From DAOQTX01 sp035340715 (GTDB taxonomy: Bacteria > Bacteroidota > Bacteroidia > AKYH767-A > OLB10), in contig DAOQTX010000036.1 in NCBI GenBank assembly GCA_035340715.1, positions 1-29,320 of the forward strand: 29,320 nt of DNA. Reading direction: 5' to 3'. Positions 1 through 8,909 of this stretch are shown piece after piece. The translations under genes were made by a program, and so were the position numbers. How positions within the stretch are numbered: the stretch's first letter is position 1; every line of letters starts with the position of its first letter. Below the pieces are notes generated by a model. The model saw only the letters and a program-made list of their open reading frames with translations. It was not told the origin of the DNA and ran no database searches.

Positions 1-3000
1 GAGCTTTACCTCCTAATCGTTGTTGTGTAATTAATGAGTATGGTCCAATAGAACGAGCATGCATTTTATCGTCCACCATATGACCTAACTTCATCATATA
101 GATAATACCAACCGTAGCGGGTTGATCAAAACGCTCACCTGTTCCTCCATCGTGCAGATAGGTAATTCCTAAATCAGGCAACTCTGCTTTCTTTAAATAG
201 TCGTCTATTTCTGACATATGCGCTCCATCAAAAATTGGTGTAGAGAATTTCACATCCAATTTTCTTCCGGCCCATCCCAATACGGTCTCATAAATCTGAC
301 CAAGGTTCATACGAGAAGGTACCCCTAATGGATTTAACACAATATCTACCGGTGTTCCATCGGCAAGAAATGGCATATCCTCATCGCGAACAATACGTGC
401 TACGATTCCTTTATTACCATGGCGACCTGCCATCTTATCTCCCACTTTTAGCTTACGTTTTTTGGCTATGTAAACTTTAGCCATTTGCATAATTCCGGCA
501 GGCAATTCATCACCTGAAGTGATATTGGTACGCTTACGTTTAAATATCCCTTTAATGTCAGTTGCTTTGATCGAATAGTTGTGCAGCAACTGTTTGATAC
601 TATCATTTTTGTCCTTATCAGTAGTCCACTTAGCTGGATTAATATCTTCAAAATCGATATCCGACAATAGTTTCTGCGTAAACTTAGCTCCTTTTGGAAT
701 TACAACATTGTTTGAATTATCGGTTACTCCTTGAGCAGTTTTACCGCTTACCAATACAAAGAGTTTATCAACAAGTTTATTTCTAACCTCATCTAATTCT
801 TTTTGCATTTCTTCATCCAACTTTGTGATAACAGTTTTTTCATCTGTCTTGTTCACTCGATCTTTAGTTAAACGGCTAAACAATTTCTTGTCGATGACAA
901 CTCCTTTTACAGAAGGAGGCACTTTAAGCGATGCATCTTTAACATCTCCGGCTTTGTCACCAAAAATTGCTCTCAAAAGTTTTTCTTCAGGACTAGGATC
1001 GGTCTCTCCTTTAGGAGTAATTTTTCCAATAAGTATATCACCTTCGTTTACTTCGGCACCTACACGGATCAAACCATTCTCATCCAATTCTCTAGTAGCA
1101 TCTTCGCTCACGTTTGGAATGTCGGCTGTAAGTTCTTCAAGTCCTCTTTTGGTATCGCGTACTTCTAATGAATACTCGTCTATATGTATAGAGGTGAAAA
1201 TATCTTCGCGAACAACTCTTTCAGAAATTACAATGGCATCCTCAAAGTTGTAACCTTTCCATGGCATGAAAGCCACCATTAAATTTCTACCTAATGCCAA
1301 CTCACCTTGCTGTGTTGCATATCCCTCACACAATACTTGACCTGCTTTTACCTTTTCTCCTTTTCGAACAATCGGCTTCAGGTTAATACAAGTACTTTGA
1401 TTGGTTTTCATAAACTTGGTCAGAGAATATACTTTCAAGTCATCATCAAAACTGATTAACTTCTCATCGTCATTTCTAGAACTTCTGATATGAATCTCAT
1501 TTGCATCAACATATTCAACCACTCCATCAAACTCAGCATTTAACAATACTCTGGAGTCGCGTACTACTCTACCTTCTAAACCAGTTCCTACAATAGGAGA
1601 TTCTGGACGAAGTAGAGGAACGGCTTGACGTTGCATGTTCGATCCCATCAATGCACGGTTCGCATCATCGTGTTCCAAGAAAGGAATTAAACTTGCTGCA
1701 ATAGAAGCAATCTGATTCGGTGCAACATCCATTAATTGAAGCGAATCAGGTTCCACAACTGGAAAATCTCCATTGTGACGTGCCTTTACTTTAGGCGTTT
1801 CAAAATTTCCTTTCGAATCAACTTGAGCGTTAGCCTGAGCAATGATTTGCTCATCTTCTTCTTCAGCGGTCAGAAACACTAAGTCTTTATCAAACTCAAC
1901 TTTACCTTTCGTAACCTTACGATAAGGTGTTGTAATAAATCCAAGCGTATTAATTTTAGCATAAACACATAGTGAAGAAATCAAACCAATATTTGGTCCT
2001 TCAGGTGTTTCAATAGTACACAACCTTCCATAGTGCGTGTAATGCACGTCACGAACTTCAAAGCCTGCTCTCTCTCTCGAAAGACCTCCTGGCCCGAGTG
2101 CCGATAACCTGCGTTTGTGTGTAATCTCAGCCAAAGGATTTGTTTGATCCATGAACTGCGACAACTGATTGGTACCAAAAAATGAATTGATTACCGATGA
2201 CAATGTTTTGGCATTTATCAAATCAATGGGTTGAAACACTTCGTTGTCACGAACATTCATTCTTTCACGAATGGTACGAGCCATACGAGCCAAACCAACT
2301 CCGAACTGTGAATACAATTGTTCGCCAACAGTTCGTACTCTTCGATTACTTAAGTGATCGATATCATCTACAATTGCTTTAGAATTTATTAGCTCAATCA
2401 AGTATTTTATAATGCAGATAATATCTTCTTTGGTCAATACACGATTATCGTCTGTGATCTCGAGATTTAATTTCTTGTTAATTCTGTAACGGCCCACTTC
2501 TCCCAAATCATAGCGCTTATCGGAGAAGAATAATTTATCAATGATTCCTCGAGCGGTTTCTTCATCCGGTGGTTCGGCATTTCTTAATTGTCTATAAATA
2601 TGCTCAACCGCTTCTTTTTCAGAATTTGAAGTATCCTTTTGAAGTGTATTGTAAATGATGGCATAGTCAGCCGAGTTGCTATCTTCTTTGTGCAGAATGA
2701 TATTCTTAACGCTGGCATCAATGATCATATCGATATGATGATCTTCAAGAATAGTTTCGCGCTCTATGATCACTTCATTTCTTTCGATAGAAACTACTTC
2801 ACCTGTATCTTCATCCACAAAATCTTCTACCCAAGATTTTAGCACACGTGCAGCTAATTTTCTACCCAATACTTTTTTCAAACCTGATTTGCTGACTTTA
2901 ACTTCATCTGCCAATCCAAATATTTCCAGAATTTGCTTATCGGTTTCGAAACCAATTGCACGTAACAATGTAGTTACCGGGAATTTCTTTTTACGGTCAA

Positions 3001-3595
3001 TGTATGCATACATCACCGAATTGATATCGGTGGCAAATTCAATCCACGATCCTTTAAATGGTATAACACGTGCAGAATATAATTTTGTTCCATTGGCATG
3101 ACGACTTTGCCCAAAGAACACACCAGGAGATCGGTGCAATTGAGAAACAATAACGCGCTCAGCACCATTGATCACAAAGGTTCCTTTGGGAGTCATATAT
3201 GGTATAGTACCTAGATATACATCTTGTATAATCGTTTCAAAATCCTCATGATCAGGATCGGTACAGTATAATTTTAATTTTGCTTTTAATGGAACACTAT
3301 AAGTTAATCCACGTTCAATTGATTCTTCAATGGTATACCTTGGCGGGTCAATGAAGTAGTCAATAAACTCCAAAACAAAGTTGTTTCTGGAGTCGGTAAT
3401 TGGAAAATTCTCACTGAACACTTTGTACAAACCTTCGTTGGTACGATTTTCTGGAGTGGTTTCCAATTGGAAGAAATCTTTAAATGACTTGAGCTGAATA
3501 TCGAGAAAATCAGGATACTCAGTTAGATTTTTGGTTTTACCGAAGTTTACTCTTTTTGGTAAGCCTTTCTCGGCCGTAGTTTTAATAAATGTCAA
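1..3595 (-). CDS. rpoB: RNA polymerase beta subunit, partial (C-terminus beyond the window)
   Basis: Catalytic beta subunit of RNA polymerase, translated leftward and running off the left edge after about 1198 codons. The N-terminal part (YPDFLDIQLKSF) and the rifampicin-pocket cluster (QLSQFMDQTNPLAEITHKRR, then LSALGPGGL) are unmistakable. The Asp, His and Ser residues most often changed in rifampicin-resistant mutants are all wild type. No in-frame ATG exists between the upstream stop (a TAG near 3678) and residue 100 or so. The best start is TTG at 3595, giving MTFIKTTAEKGLPKRVNF; a second TTG at 3631 is possible. It is the last visible gene of the secE-nusG-rplKAJL-rpoB operon, preceded by a hairpin that may set its level relative to rplL. 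rpoC would be expected next, outside the window. Confidence 0.97.
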   Translation of the reverse strand, partial: MTFIKTTAEKGLPKRVNFGKTKNLTEYPDFLDIQLKSFKDFFQLETTPENRTNEGLYKVFSENFPITDSRNNFVLEFIDYFIDPPRYTIEESIERGLTYSVPLKAKLKLYCTDPDHEDFETIIQDVYLGTIPYMTPKGTFVINGAERVIVSQLHRSPGVFFGQSRHANGTKLYSARVIPFKGSWIEFATDINSVMYAYIDRKKKFPVTTLLRAIGFETDKQILEIFGLADEVKVSKSGLKKVLGRKLAARVLKSWVEDFVDEDTGEVVSIERNEVIIERETILEDHHIDMIIDASVKNIILHKEDSNSADYAIIYNTLQKDTSNSEKEAVEHIYRQLRNAEPPDEETARGIIDKLFFSDKRYDLGEVGRYRINKKLNLEITDDNRVLTKEDIICIIKYLIELINSKAIVDDIDHLSNRRVRTVGEQLYSQFGVGLARMARTIRERMNVRDNEVFQPIDLINAKTLSSVINSFFGTNQLSQFMDQTNPLAEITHKRRLSALGPGGLSRERAGFEVRDVHYTHYGRLCTIETPEGPNIGLISSLCVYAKINTLGFITTPYRKVTKGKVEFDKDLVFLTAEEEDEQIIAQANAQVDSKGNFETPKVKARHNGDFPVVEPDSLQLMDVAPNQIASIAASLIPFLEHDDANRALMGSNMQRQAVPLLRPESPIVGTGLEGRVVRDSRVLLNAEFDGVVEYVDANEIHIRSSRNDDEKLISFDDDLKVYSLTKFMKTNQSTCINLKPIVRKGEKVKAGQVLCEGYATQQGELALGRNLMVAFMPWKGYNFEDAIVISERVVREDIFTSIHIDEYSLEVRDTKRGLEELTADIPNVSEDATRELDENGLIRVGAEVNEGDILIGKITPKGETDPSPEEKLLRAIFGDKAGDVKDASLKVPPSVKGVVIDKKLFSRLTKDRVNKTDEKTVITKLDEEMQKELDEVRNKLVDKLFVLVSGKTAQGVTDNSNNVVIPKGAKFTQKLLSDIDFEDINPAKWTTDKDKNDSIKQLLHNYSIKATDIKGIFKRKRTNITSGDELPAGIMQMAKVYIAKKRKLKVGDKMAGRHGNKGIVARIVRDEDMPFLADGTPVDIVLNPLGVPSRMNLGQIYETVLGWAGRKLDVKFSTPIFDGAHMSEIDDYLKKAELPDLGITYLHDGGTGERFDQPATVGIIYMMKLGHMVDDKMHARSIGPYSLITQQRLGGKA

Positions 3596-3673
3596 GTTAT
3601 TAGAAGTTTTAAGTTTAACGGATAAGTACAAAGAACTAAATACAACTTGCTGAATAAATAATAAACAGCAAAA

Positions 3674-3700
3674 CCTCTACCCCTTTTTAGGGGGTAAAGG
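3674..3700 (-). terminator. hairpin between rplL and rpoB, likely attenuator
   Basis: A 10-bp stem with one mismatch (CCTTTACCCC pairing with GGGGTAGAGG on the minus strand) and a 7-nt A-rich loop is followed by only four T residues. It lies between rplL and rpoB. A partial terminator at this place is known in other bacteria, where it lowers rpoB relative to the ribosomal proteins; that role here is inference. Confidence 0.6.
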
Positions 3701-3723
3701 TGTGGTTTTTTCCAGCTAAAGAA

Positions 3724-4101
3724 TTACTTAACTTCAACTTCAGCTCCAGCTTCTTCAAGCTGTTGCTTAAGGGTGTTAGCTTCTTCTTTTGATACTCCTT
3801 CTTTCAATGGTTTTGGTGCGCCATCAACAAGATCTTTTGCTTCTTTCAAGCCTAAACCTGTCATTTCTTTAACAAGCTTTACTATCTGAAGTTTGTTAGC
3901 ACCACCTGACTTAAGAACTACATCGAAAGATGTTTTCTCTTCAACAGCTGCAGCTCCTCCTCCGGCACCCGGAGCAGCAACTGCTACAGCAGCTGCAGCA
4001 GGTTCAATACCATAGTTATCTTTAAGAATTTTAGCTAGTTCGTTAACTTCTTTTACAGTTAGGTTTACTAACTGTTCTGCAAATGCATTCAAATCGGCCA
4101 T
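3724..4101 (-). CDS. rplL: 50S ribosomal protein bL12 (L7/L12)
   Basis: 125 residues, the usual length. It forms the flexible stalk of the large subunit that recruits translation factors such as the neighbouring tuf product. The N-terminal dimerisation helix (LNAFAEQLVNLTVKEVNELA) leads into an Ala/Gly/Pro-rich hinge at about residues 35-52. The conserved globular C-terminal domain follows (KTSFDVVLKSGGANKLQIVK, then GLGLKEAKDLVDGAPKPLKE). It lies 73 bp downstream of rplJ, whose product anchors the stalk, and upstream of an attenuator-like hairpin before rpoB. Confidence 0.98.
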   Translation of the reverse strand: MADLNAFAEQLVNLTVKEVNELAKILKDNYGIEPAAAAVAVAAPGAGGGAAAVEEKTSFDVVLKSGGANKLQIVKLVKEMTGLGLKEAKDLVDGAPKPLKEGVSKEEANTLKQQLEEAGAEVEVK

Positions 4102-4174
4102 TTCTCTTACTTTTTTTAAAAAATTTAATTAATCAATATTTATAATGAGGGGTGCTGTCACATGGAAGCTTGAT

Positions 4175-4699
4175 CTATGCACCTCTTTCCTCCAAAGTTT
4201 TAATAATTCCGGATAATTTATTGCCTCCGGATTGCAAAGCTGATACCACTTGTGTAGCAGGAGACTTCAATAAGAAGATAACATCCGCTATCAATTCGTT
4301 TTTCGATTTCAGACTTGCCAATGTTTCCAGGTTCTCGTCACCCACAAAAATGTCGGTATCGATAAATGCACCTTTTAACACAGGACGGTCACTGCTTTTT
4401 CTAAACTCTTTAATCACACGTGCTGGAACGTTTCCGGTTTCCGAAAACATGATGGCAGATGTTCCTACTAAGGTTTCAAACAATCCTTCGTAAGCGCTGG
4501 CATCAACCTTTTCCAAAGCTTTACGGATCAAAGTATTTTTAGCAACATTTATTCGGACATTATGTTTAAAACATAATCTTCTAAGATTTGAGCTGGCATC
4601 AGCATTCAAAGTTGCTATATCGGTTATATAAAAATAGTTGTGGCTTTTGAATTCATCAGCCAAACGATCTATGATTTGATTTTTCTCTTCGCGTGTCAT
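4175..4699 (-). CDS. rplJ: 50S ribosomal protein uL10
   Basis: 174 residues. uL10 is the base of the L10-L12 stalk and binds 23S rRNA and several L12 dimers. The sequence begins MTREEKNQIIDRLADEFKSH and has the typical L10 core (VAKNTLIRKALE, then FETLVGTSAIMFS). It is 22 bp downstream of rplA in the same operon. Within the gap to rplL the sequences around 4146 and 4183 can pair (GAGGTGC with GCACCCCTC), a possible small structure at the rplJ/rplL junction. Stalk-protein autoregulation is known elsewhere but no binding site is demonstrated here. Confidence 0.98.
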   Translation of the reverse strand: MTREEKNQIIDRLADEFKSHNYFYITDIATLNADASSNLRRLCFKHNVRINVAKNTLIRKALEKVDASAYEGLFETLVGTSAIMFSETGNVPARVIKEFRKSSDRPVLKGAFIDTDIFVGDENLETLASLKSKNELIADVIFLLKSPATQVVSALQSGGNKLSGIIKTLEERGA

Positions 4700-4721
4700 T
4701 GCAATTTTTCTTTTTTAAAAA

Positions 4722-5414
4722 TTAACTTAAAGACTTTGTATCAATGTTTATCCCGCCACTCATGGTGCTGGAAAGACAAACACTTTTCAAATACGTTCCT
4801 TTAGCAGATGCTGGCTTCATTTTAATGATGGTGTGCATCAATTCATTTGCGTTTTCAGCTATTTTGTTGGCGTCAAAAGAAACTTTACCAACCGAAGCAT
4901 GAATAATGCCCGATTTATCTACTTTAAAATCAATTTTACCACCTTTAACATCAGAAACCGCTTTACCAACATCAGTTGTCACCGTACCAGTTTTTGGGTT
5001 TGGCATAAGGTTTCTAGGTCCAAGAATTTTACCCAACTTACCTACTTTAGCCATTACCGATGGCATGGTAATTACCACATCCATATCAACCCAACCTTGC
5101 TCGATTTTTTGAATGTATTCATCTAATCCAACAAAATCAGCTCCTGCATCTTTAGCTTCTTGCTCCTTATCAGGAGTACATAAAACCAAAACCTTTACGG
5201 TCTTTCCTGTTCCATGAGGAAGAGTTACAACCCCACGAACCATTTGGTTAGCTTTTCTAGGATCAACACCTAAGCGGATACTTAAATCCACCGATGCATC
5301 AAACTTTGTAAAGGATATATCTTTTACCACTTTGGCTGCCTCAGCCAGGGTATATGCTTTCTCAACATCATACTTATCGTATGCTGCCTTTTGATTCTTC
5401 GTTAACTTTCCCAT
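4722..5414 (-). CDS. rplA: 50S ribosomal protein uL1
   Basis: 230 residues, normal for the family. uL1 forms the mobile L1 stalk next to the E site and is a translational repressor of rplKA in other bacteria. Diagnostic segments are the N-terminal MGKLTKNQKAAYDKYDVEKA, the TLPHGTGKTVKVLVL stretch and the GPRNLMPNPKTGTVT signature in the second domain. It follows rplK by 20 bp. Two open frames on the opposite strand inside it (4833-5126 and 4906-5112) are shadows. Confidence 0.98.
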   Translation of the reverse strand: MGKLTKNQKAAYDKYDVEKAYTLAEAAKVVKDISFTKFDASVDLSIRLGVDPRKANQMVRGVVTLPHGTGKTVKVLVLCTPDKEQEAKDAGADFVGLDEYIQKIEQGWVDMDVVITMPSVMAKVGKLGKILGPRNLMPNPKTGTVTTDVGKAVSDVKGGKIDFKVDKSGIIHASVGKVSFDANKIAENANELMHTIIKMKPASAKGTYLKSVCLSSTMSGGINIDTKSLS

Positions 5415-5434
5415 TTTTCTAGTTCTTTAATAAA

Positions 5435-5878
5435 TTACTTTGCAAATGGAGCTTCTCCATCTACGTTTATTCCCATTGAACGAGCCGTTCCGGCTACCAT
5501 ACTCATTGCTGATTCAACTGTAAAGCAGTTTAAGTCAGGCATTTTCGCTTCTGCAATTTTTCTAACCTGATCCCAATTTACTGTAGCAATCTTTTTACGA
5601 TTTGGCTCTGCAGATCCGGATTTCTTTTTGGTTGCTTCCAATAGTTGAACGGCTACGGGAGGTGTCTTGATTATAAAATCAAAAGACTTGTCTTTATAAA
5701 CAGTAATAATTACAGGTAATACTTGTCCTGCTTTCTCCTGTGTGCGAGCATTGAATTGCTTGCAAAACTCCATGATATTAACCCCTTTTGCACCTAAAGC
5801 CGGTCCAATAGGAGGAGCAGGATTTGCAGCCCCGCCTTTCACTTGAAGTTTTATGTATGTGCTTATTTCTTTTGCCAT
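5435..5878 (-). CDS. rplK: 50S ribosomal protein uL11
   Basis: 147 residues. uL11 binds the GTPase-associated centre of 23S rRNA and in other bacteria is needed for RelA activation. The N-terminal domain shows KLQVKGGAANPAPPIGPALG and GVNIMEFCKQFNART. The C-terminal RNA-binding domain ends TARSMGINVDGEAPFAK. It is 64 bp downstream of nusG and begins the rplK-rplA pair. Confidence 0.98.
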   Translation of the reverse strand: MAKEISTYIKLQVKGGAANPAPPIGPALGAKGVNIMEFCKQFNARTQEKAGQVLPVIITVYKDKSFDFIIKTPPVAVQLLEATKKKSGSAEPNRKKIATVNWDQVRKIAEAKMPDLNCFTVESAMSMVAGTARSMGINVDGEAPFAK

Positions 5879-5942
5879 TGTATTTATATAATTATATATG
5901 CAGGTAATTTTTTGTGTCTGGAAGCAACACTTTTCTACCTGT

Positions 5943-6497
5943 TTATTCCTTTTCTACTTGCATGTAACTCAATTCTAAGGGAGTTTTTCTACCGAAAATC
6001 TTAACCATAACTTTGAGCTTCTTTTTTTCTTCGTTTACCTCTTCAATAACTCCACTGAAATTGTTAAAAGGACCATCAATTACTTTAACGGATTCCCCAA
6101 CAACGAAAGGAATATTTAAGATTTCATCTGTTTCGGCAAGTTCATCTACTTTACCTAATATTCTATTTACTTCTGATTGACGCAATGGACTTGGTGCCTC
6201 ACCTTTTGAACCCAAAAAGCTTATTACTCCAGGAACATTTTCAATGATGTGCGGGATTTCTCCAGTCAAATGTGCTTCAATAAGAACATAACCTGGAAAG
6301 AAGTTTCGCTCTTTACTCACTTTCTTTCCCGACTTAATTTGGTATATTTTCTCCATAGGAATCAACACCTGTGAAACATAACTTTCAAGCTTTTGACGAC
6401 TGATTTCCATTTCAATGTATTGCTTCACCTTCTTCTCCTGACCACTAATAGCCCGGATTACATACCATTTCAGTTCATTTTCCATTGTTTGTGCCAT
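5943..6497 (-). CDS. nusG: transcription termination/antitermination protein NusG
   Basis: 184 residues. The NGN domain starts at about residue 9 (KWYVIRAISGQEKKVKQYIE). The KOW domain is at about 130-165 (VIDGPFNNFSGVIEEVNEEK). It binds RNA polymerase and couples transcription to the leading ribosome. It lies 17 bp after secE, the near-universal secE-nusG arrangement. The annotated start gives five residues before MENELKWY; the internal Met at position 5 is an alternative start. Confidence 0.97.
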   Translation of the reverse strand: MAQTMENELKWYVIRAISGQEKKVKQYIEMEISRQKLESYVSQVLIPMEKIYQIKSGKKVSKERNFFPGYVLIEAHLTGEIPHIIENVPGVISFLGSKGEAPSPLRQSEVNRILGKVDELAETDEILNIPFVVGESVKVIDGPFNNFSGVIEEVNEEKKKLKVMVKIFGRKTPLELSYMQVEKE

Positions 6498-6514
6498 TTC
6501 AGTAGAATGGTTTA

Positions 6515-6709
6515 TTATGAAAACAAATTGTACAAGAAGTTTACTACTCCCTGAAAAATAAAATCCATACCAAATACAGCCAAAGCAATCAACAATGAAG
6601 CGATTAAAACAACTACAGCACTAGATTGTACTTCAGACCAACTTGGCCAAGTTACTTTATGCAACAATTCGCTGTATGATTCTTTTATATAGGCTTTAAT
6701 TTTTCCCAT
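6515..6709 (-). CDS. secE: preprotein translocase subunit SecE
   Basis: 64 residues, the short single-span form of SecE. An amphipathic N-terminal helix (MGKIKAYIKESYSELLHKVT) and the WPSWSEVQSSAVVV motif precede one membrane helix at about residues 30-58. It clamps SecY in the inner-membrane translocon. Its position between tRNA-Trp and nusG supports the call despite the short sequence. Confidence 0.95.
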   Translation of the reverse strand: MGKIKAYIKESYSELLHKVTWPSWSEVQSSAVVVLIASLLIALAVFGMDFIFQGVVNFLYNLFS

Positions 6710-6741
6710 GAATATTATTTATTTTCAATACAACATTTTAG

Positions 6742-6814
6742 CACGGGTGGAGAGACTCGAACTCCCAGCCAACGGTTTTGGAGACCGCTACTCTACCAAT
6801 TGAGCTACACCCGT
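6742..6814 (-). tRNA. tRNA-Trp (CCA)
   Basis: 73 nt. The acceptor stem is ACGGGTG/CACCCGT with discriminator G; the anticodon loop is CTCCAAA (anticodon CCA) in a 5-bp stem that includes one G-T pair. The T arm is GGGAG-TTCGAGT-CTCTC. The 3' CCA is not encoded. It sits between tuf and secE. Confidence 0.97.
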
Positions 6815-6892
6815 TAATCCCTTTTGATCCTTTCGATTACTTAATCAATCAGGCTGGTGATCCGGAATTGCTCCTTCTCGCGCCAATTATTT

Positions 6893-6928
6893 AAATCGGT
6901 ACCGATTCATTTTAATCGGCACCGATTT
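6893..6928 (-). terminator. long hairpin just downstream of tuf
   Basis: Two 15-base arms (AAATCGGTACCGATT and AATCGGCACCGATTT) are fully complementary except for one G-T/C position and flank a 6-nt loop. Each arm is itself nearly palindromic. The stem begins 10 bases after the tuf stop and has no T run, so RNA processing or an mRNA-end stabiliser upstream of tRNA-Trp is as likely as termination. Confidence 0.6.
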
Positions 6929-6938
6929 AAGATATTAA

Positions 6939-8126
6939 TTACTTAACAATTTCAATTACCTGTCCGGCTCCAACTGTTCTACCACCTTCACGGATAGCAA
7001 AACGAAGTCCTTTTTCCATAGCTACAGGCTGAATTAACTTAACACTTATTGTTACGTTATCTCCAGGCATCACCATTTCACGACCTTCTGGTAAATTGAT
7101 TTCACCTGTTACATCAGTTGTTCTCAAATAGAACTGCGGACGGTATTGGTTGTGAAAAGGAGTGTGACGACCACCTTCTTCTTTCTTAAGGATATAAACC
7201 TCTGCTTTAAACTCAGTATGTGGAGTGATAGAACCCGGCTTAGCAACAACCATTCCTCTGCGGATATCATTTTTCTCGATACCACGTAATAAAAGACCTA
7301 CGTTGTCACCTGCTTCACCACGATCTAATATCTTACGGAACATTTCAACTCCGGTAACTGTAGAGGTTAACTTCTTATCCTGCATTCCGATGATTTCAAC
7401 CGGATCGTTAGAGTTAATTACTCCACGCTCAATACGACCTGTGGCAACTGTTCCACGACCGGTAATTGAGAATACGTCTTCGATTGGCATAAGAAATGGA
7501 AGATCAACCATTCTTGGAGGAATTGGAATAAAGTTATCTACGTTATCCATCAACTCAAGAATTTTAGATACCCATTTTTCATCGGCATTCAATCCACCTA
7601 GAGCAGAACCACGAACGATTGGAGTGTTGTCACCATCAAATTCGTAGAAGCTTAATAATTCGCGGATTTCCATCTCAACTAGATCTAATAATTCAGGATC
7701 GTCTACCATGTCAACTTTGTTCATAAAAACTACGATTTTAGGAACACCTACCTGACGAGCCAATAGAATGTGCTCACGCGTTTGAGGCATAGGACCATCC
7801 GTAGCCGCTACCACTAATATTGCTCCGTCCATCTGTGCAGCACCTGTTACCATGTTTTTTACATAGTCAGCGTGACCAGGACAATCTACGTGCGCATAGT
7901 GTCTGTTTTTTGTTTGATACTCAACGTGTGCAGTATTAATAGTAATACCACGCTCTTTTTCTTCAGGAGCGTTGTCGATTGAGTCAAATGAACGCAATTC
8001 TGCCAAACCTTCTTTTGCAAGAACGGTTGTTATCGCAGCGGTTAAAGTTGTTTTACCGTGGTCTACGTGACCAATTGTTCCAATGTTAACGTGTGGTTTG
8101 GAACGATCAAATTTTTCTTTTGCCAT
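6939..8126 (-). CDS. tuf: elongation factor Tu
   Basis: 395 residues, full length. EF-Tu delivers aminoacyl-tRNA to the ribosome using GTP. The G motifs are visible: GHVDHGKT at about 19-26, the switch I threonine in RGITINTAH, DCPGH at about 80, NKVD at about 135, and GSALGG at about 172. Domains 2 and 3 follow (GRGTVATGRIERG, then the C-terminal RFAIREGGRTVGAGQV). It is preceded by four tRNA genes and followed by tRNA-Trp, the same arrangement as tufB in other phyla. Confidence 0.99.
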   Translation of the reverse strand: MAKEKFDRSKPHVNIGTIGHVDHGKTTLTAAITTVLAKEGLAELRSFDSIDNAPEEKERGITINTAHVEYQTKNRHYAHVDCPGHADYVKNMVTGAAQMDGAILVVAATDGPMPQTREHILLARQVGVPKIVVFMNKVDMVDDPELLDLVEMEIRELLSFYEFDGDNTPIVRGSALGGLNADEKWVSKILELMDNVDNFIPIPPRMVDLPFLMPIEDVFSITGRGTVATGRIERGVINSNDPVEIIGMQDKKLTSTVTGVEMFRKILDRGEAGDNVGLLLRGIEKNDIRRGMVVAKPGSITPHTEFKAEVYILKKEEGGRHTPFHNQYRPQFYLRTTDVTGEINLPEGREMVMPGDNVTISVKLIQPVAMEKGLRFAIREGGRTVGAGQVIEIVK

Positions 8127-8219
8127 TTTAGTTTATTGGATTAAAGGGTTTTAAAATTTATTATGTTGATTAAAGTTAAAAATTCTATTTATCTAAATAT
8201 TTACAATTCAAGTTTTTTG

Positions 8220-8292
8220 AGCCAATGACCAGGATCGAACTGGTGACCTCATCCTTACCATGGATGCACTCTACCGACTGAGCTACATTGGC
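8220..8292 (-). tRNA. tRNA-Thr (GGT)
   Basis: 73 nt. Acceptor GCCAATG/CATTGGC, anticodon stem CATCC/GGATG with loop ATGGTAA (anticodon GGT), T arm ACCAG-TTCGATC-CTGGT. It is the last of four tRNAs before tuf. Confidence 0.96.
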
Positions 8293-8357
8293 TTTGAGAT
8301 TCAACACTGTCGACTCCATTTTTCCATCATAAGAACAGTTTTCAACGGTTCAATCAG

Positions 8358-8430
8358 AGCGGAAGACGGGGCTCGAACCCGCCACCCTCAGCTTGGAAGG
8401 CTGATGCTCTACCAAATGAGCTACTTCCGC
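8358..8430 (-). tRNA. tRNA-Gly (TCC)
   Basis: 73 nt. Acceptor GCGGAAG/CTTCCGC, anticodon stem TCAGC/GCTGA with loop CTTCCAA (anticodon TCC), and T loop TTCGAGC. It is the third tRNA of the cluster. Confidence 0.96.
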
Positions 8431-8527
8431 TTTTTTTTCAGACTCCAGTCAGAGGCTAAAATTGATGTTAAAACTATCTCTATGCCATTTGGCAAAAAAC
8501 TTCGATCAGGTTTCCTCTCAAAATCTG

Positions 8528-8609
8528 TGGGGAGAGGAGGATTCGAACCTCCGAAGTCTAAGACAACAGATTTACAGTCTGCCCCATTTGGCCGCTCTGG
8601 AATCTCCCC
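8528..8609 (-). tRNA. tRNA-Tyr (GTA)
   Basis: 82 nt, with the long variable arm expected of bacterial tRNA-Tyr. Acceptor GGGGAGA/TCTCCCC with discriminator A; the anticodon loop CTGTAAA gives GTA. It is the second tRNA of the cluster. Confidence 0.96.
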
Positions 8610-8630
8610 TATACCCTGAATCTGAGGGCG

Positions 8631-8704
8631 AGCCGATGGAGGGATTCGAACCCCCGACCAGCTGATTACAAATCAGCTGCTCTGGCCAACTGAGCTACAT
8701 CGGC
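8631..8704 (-). tRNA. tRNA-Thr (TGT)
   Basis: 74 nt. Acceptor GCCGATG/CATCGGC, anticodon stem GCTGA/TCAGC with loop TTTGTAA (anticodon TGT). It is the first gene of the tRNA-tuf operon, about 45 nt downstream of the promoter -7 element. Confidence 0.96.
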
Positions 8705-8750
8705 TAGTTGTCAATGAACAATACATTTTTACCCCAATTTTTTGGGATTG

Positions 8751-8781
8751 CAAATGTATGAACATTATTTTTAACTACAAA
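8751..8781 (-). promoter_or_regulatory. promoter of the tRNA-tuf-ribosomal operon
   Basis: On the minus strand, TTTG (8781-8778), a 19-nt spacer, then TACATTTG (8758-8751) match the Bacteroidota primary-sigma consensus TTTG-N19-21-TAnnTTTG exactly. The start region continues CAATCCCAAAAAA, identical to that of rpsU. Confidence 0.8.
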
Positions 8782-8909
8782 TAAGGGATTGAAAAAAAAT
8801 TCAACTGTAAATCAGCGCTTTAGCTTTAATTCCTAAAGGTTGTCAACAGTTCAATGGGAAAGCCCTTTTTTTTGATTTTTGAACTTCTTTTCAGCAAGTG
8901 AAGATTAGA

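Noticed and set aside
825..3101. Several rightward frames of 61-142 residues inside rpoB
   Set aside because: All lie antisense to rpoB and mirror its codon pattern.
4833..5126. Frames opposite rplA
   Set aside because: Antisense shadows inside a conserved ribosomal protein gene with no promoter or start signal.
7225..7647. 140-residue frame opposite tuf
   Set aside because: Shadow of the highly constrained tuf reading frame; no independent evidence.
8260..8665. Open frames across the tRNA cluster
   Set aside because: They read through four clear tRNA genes on the other strand and resemble no protein.
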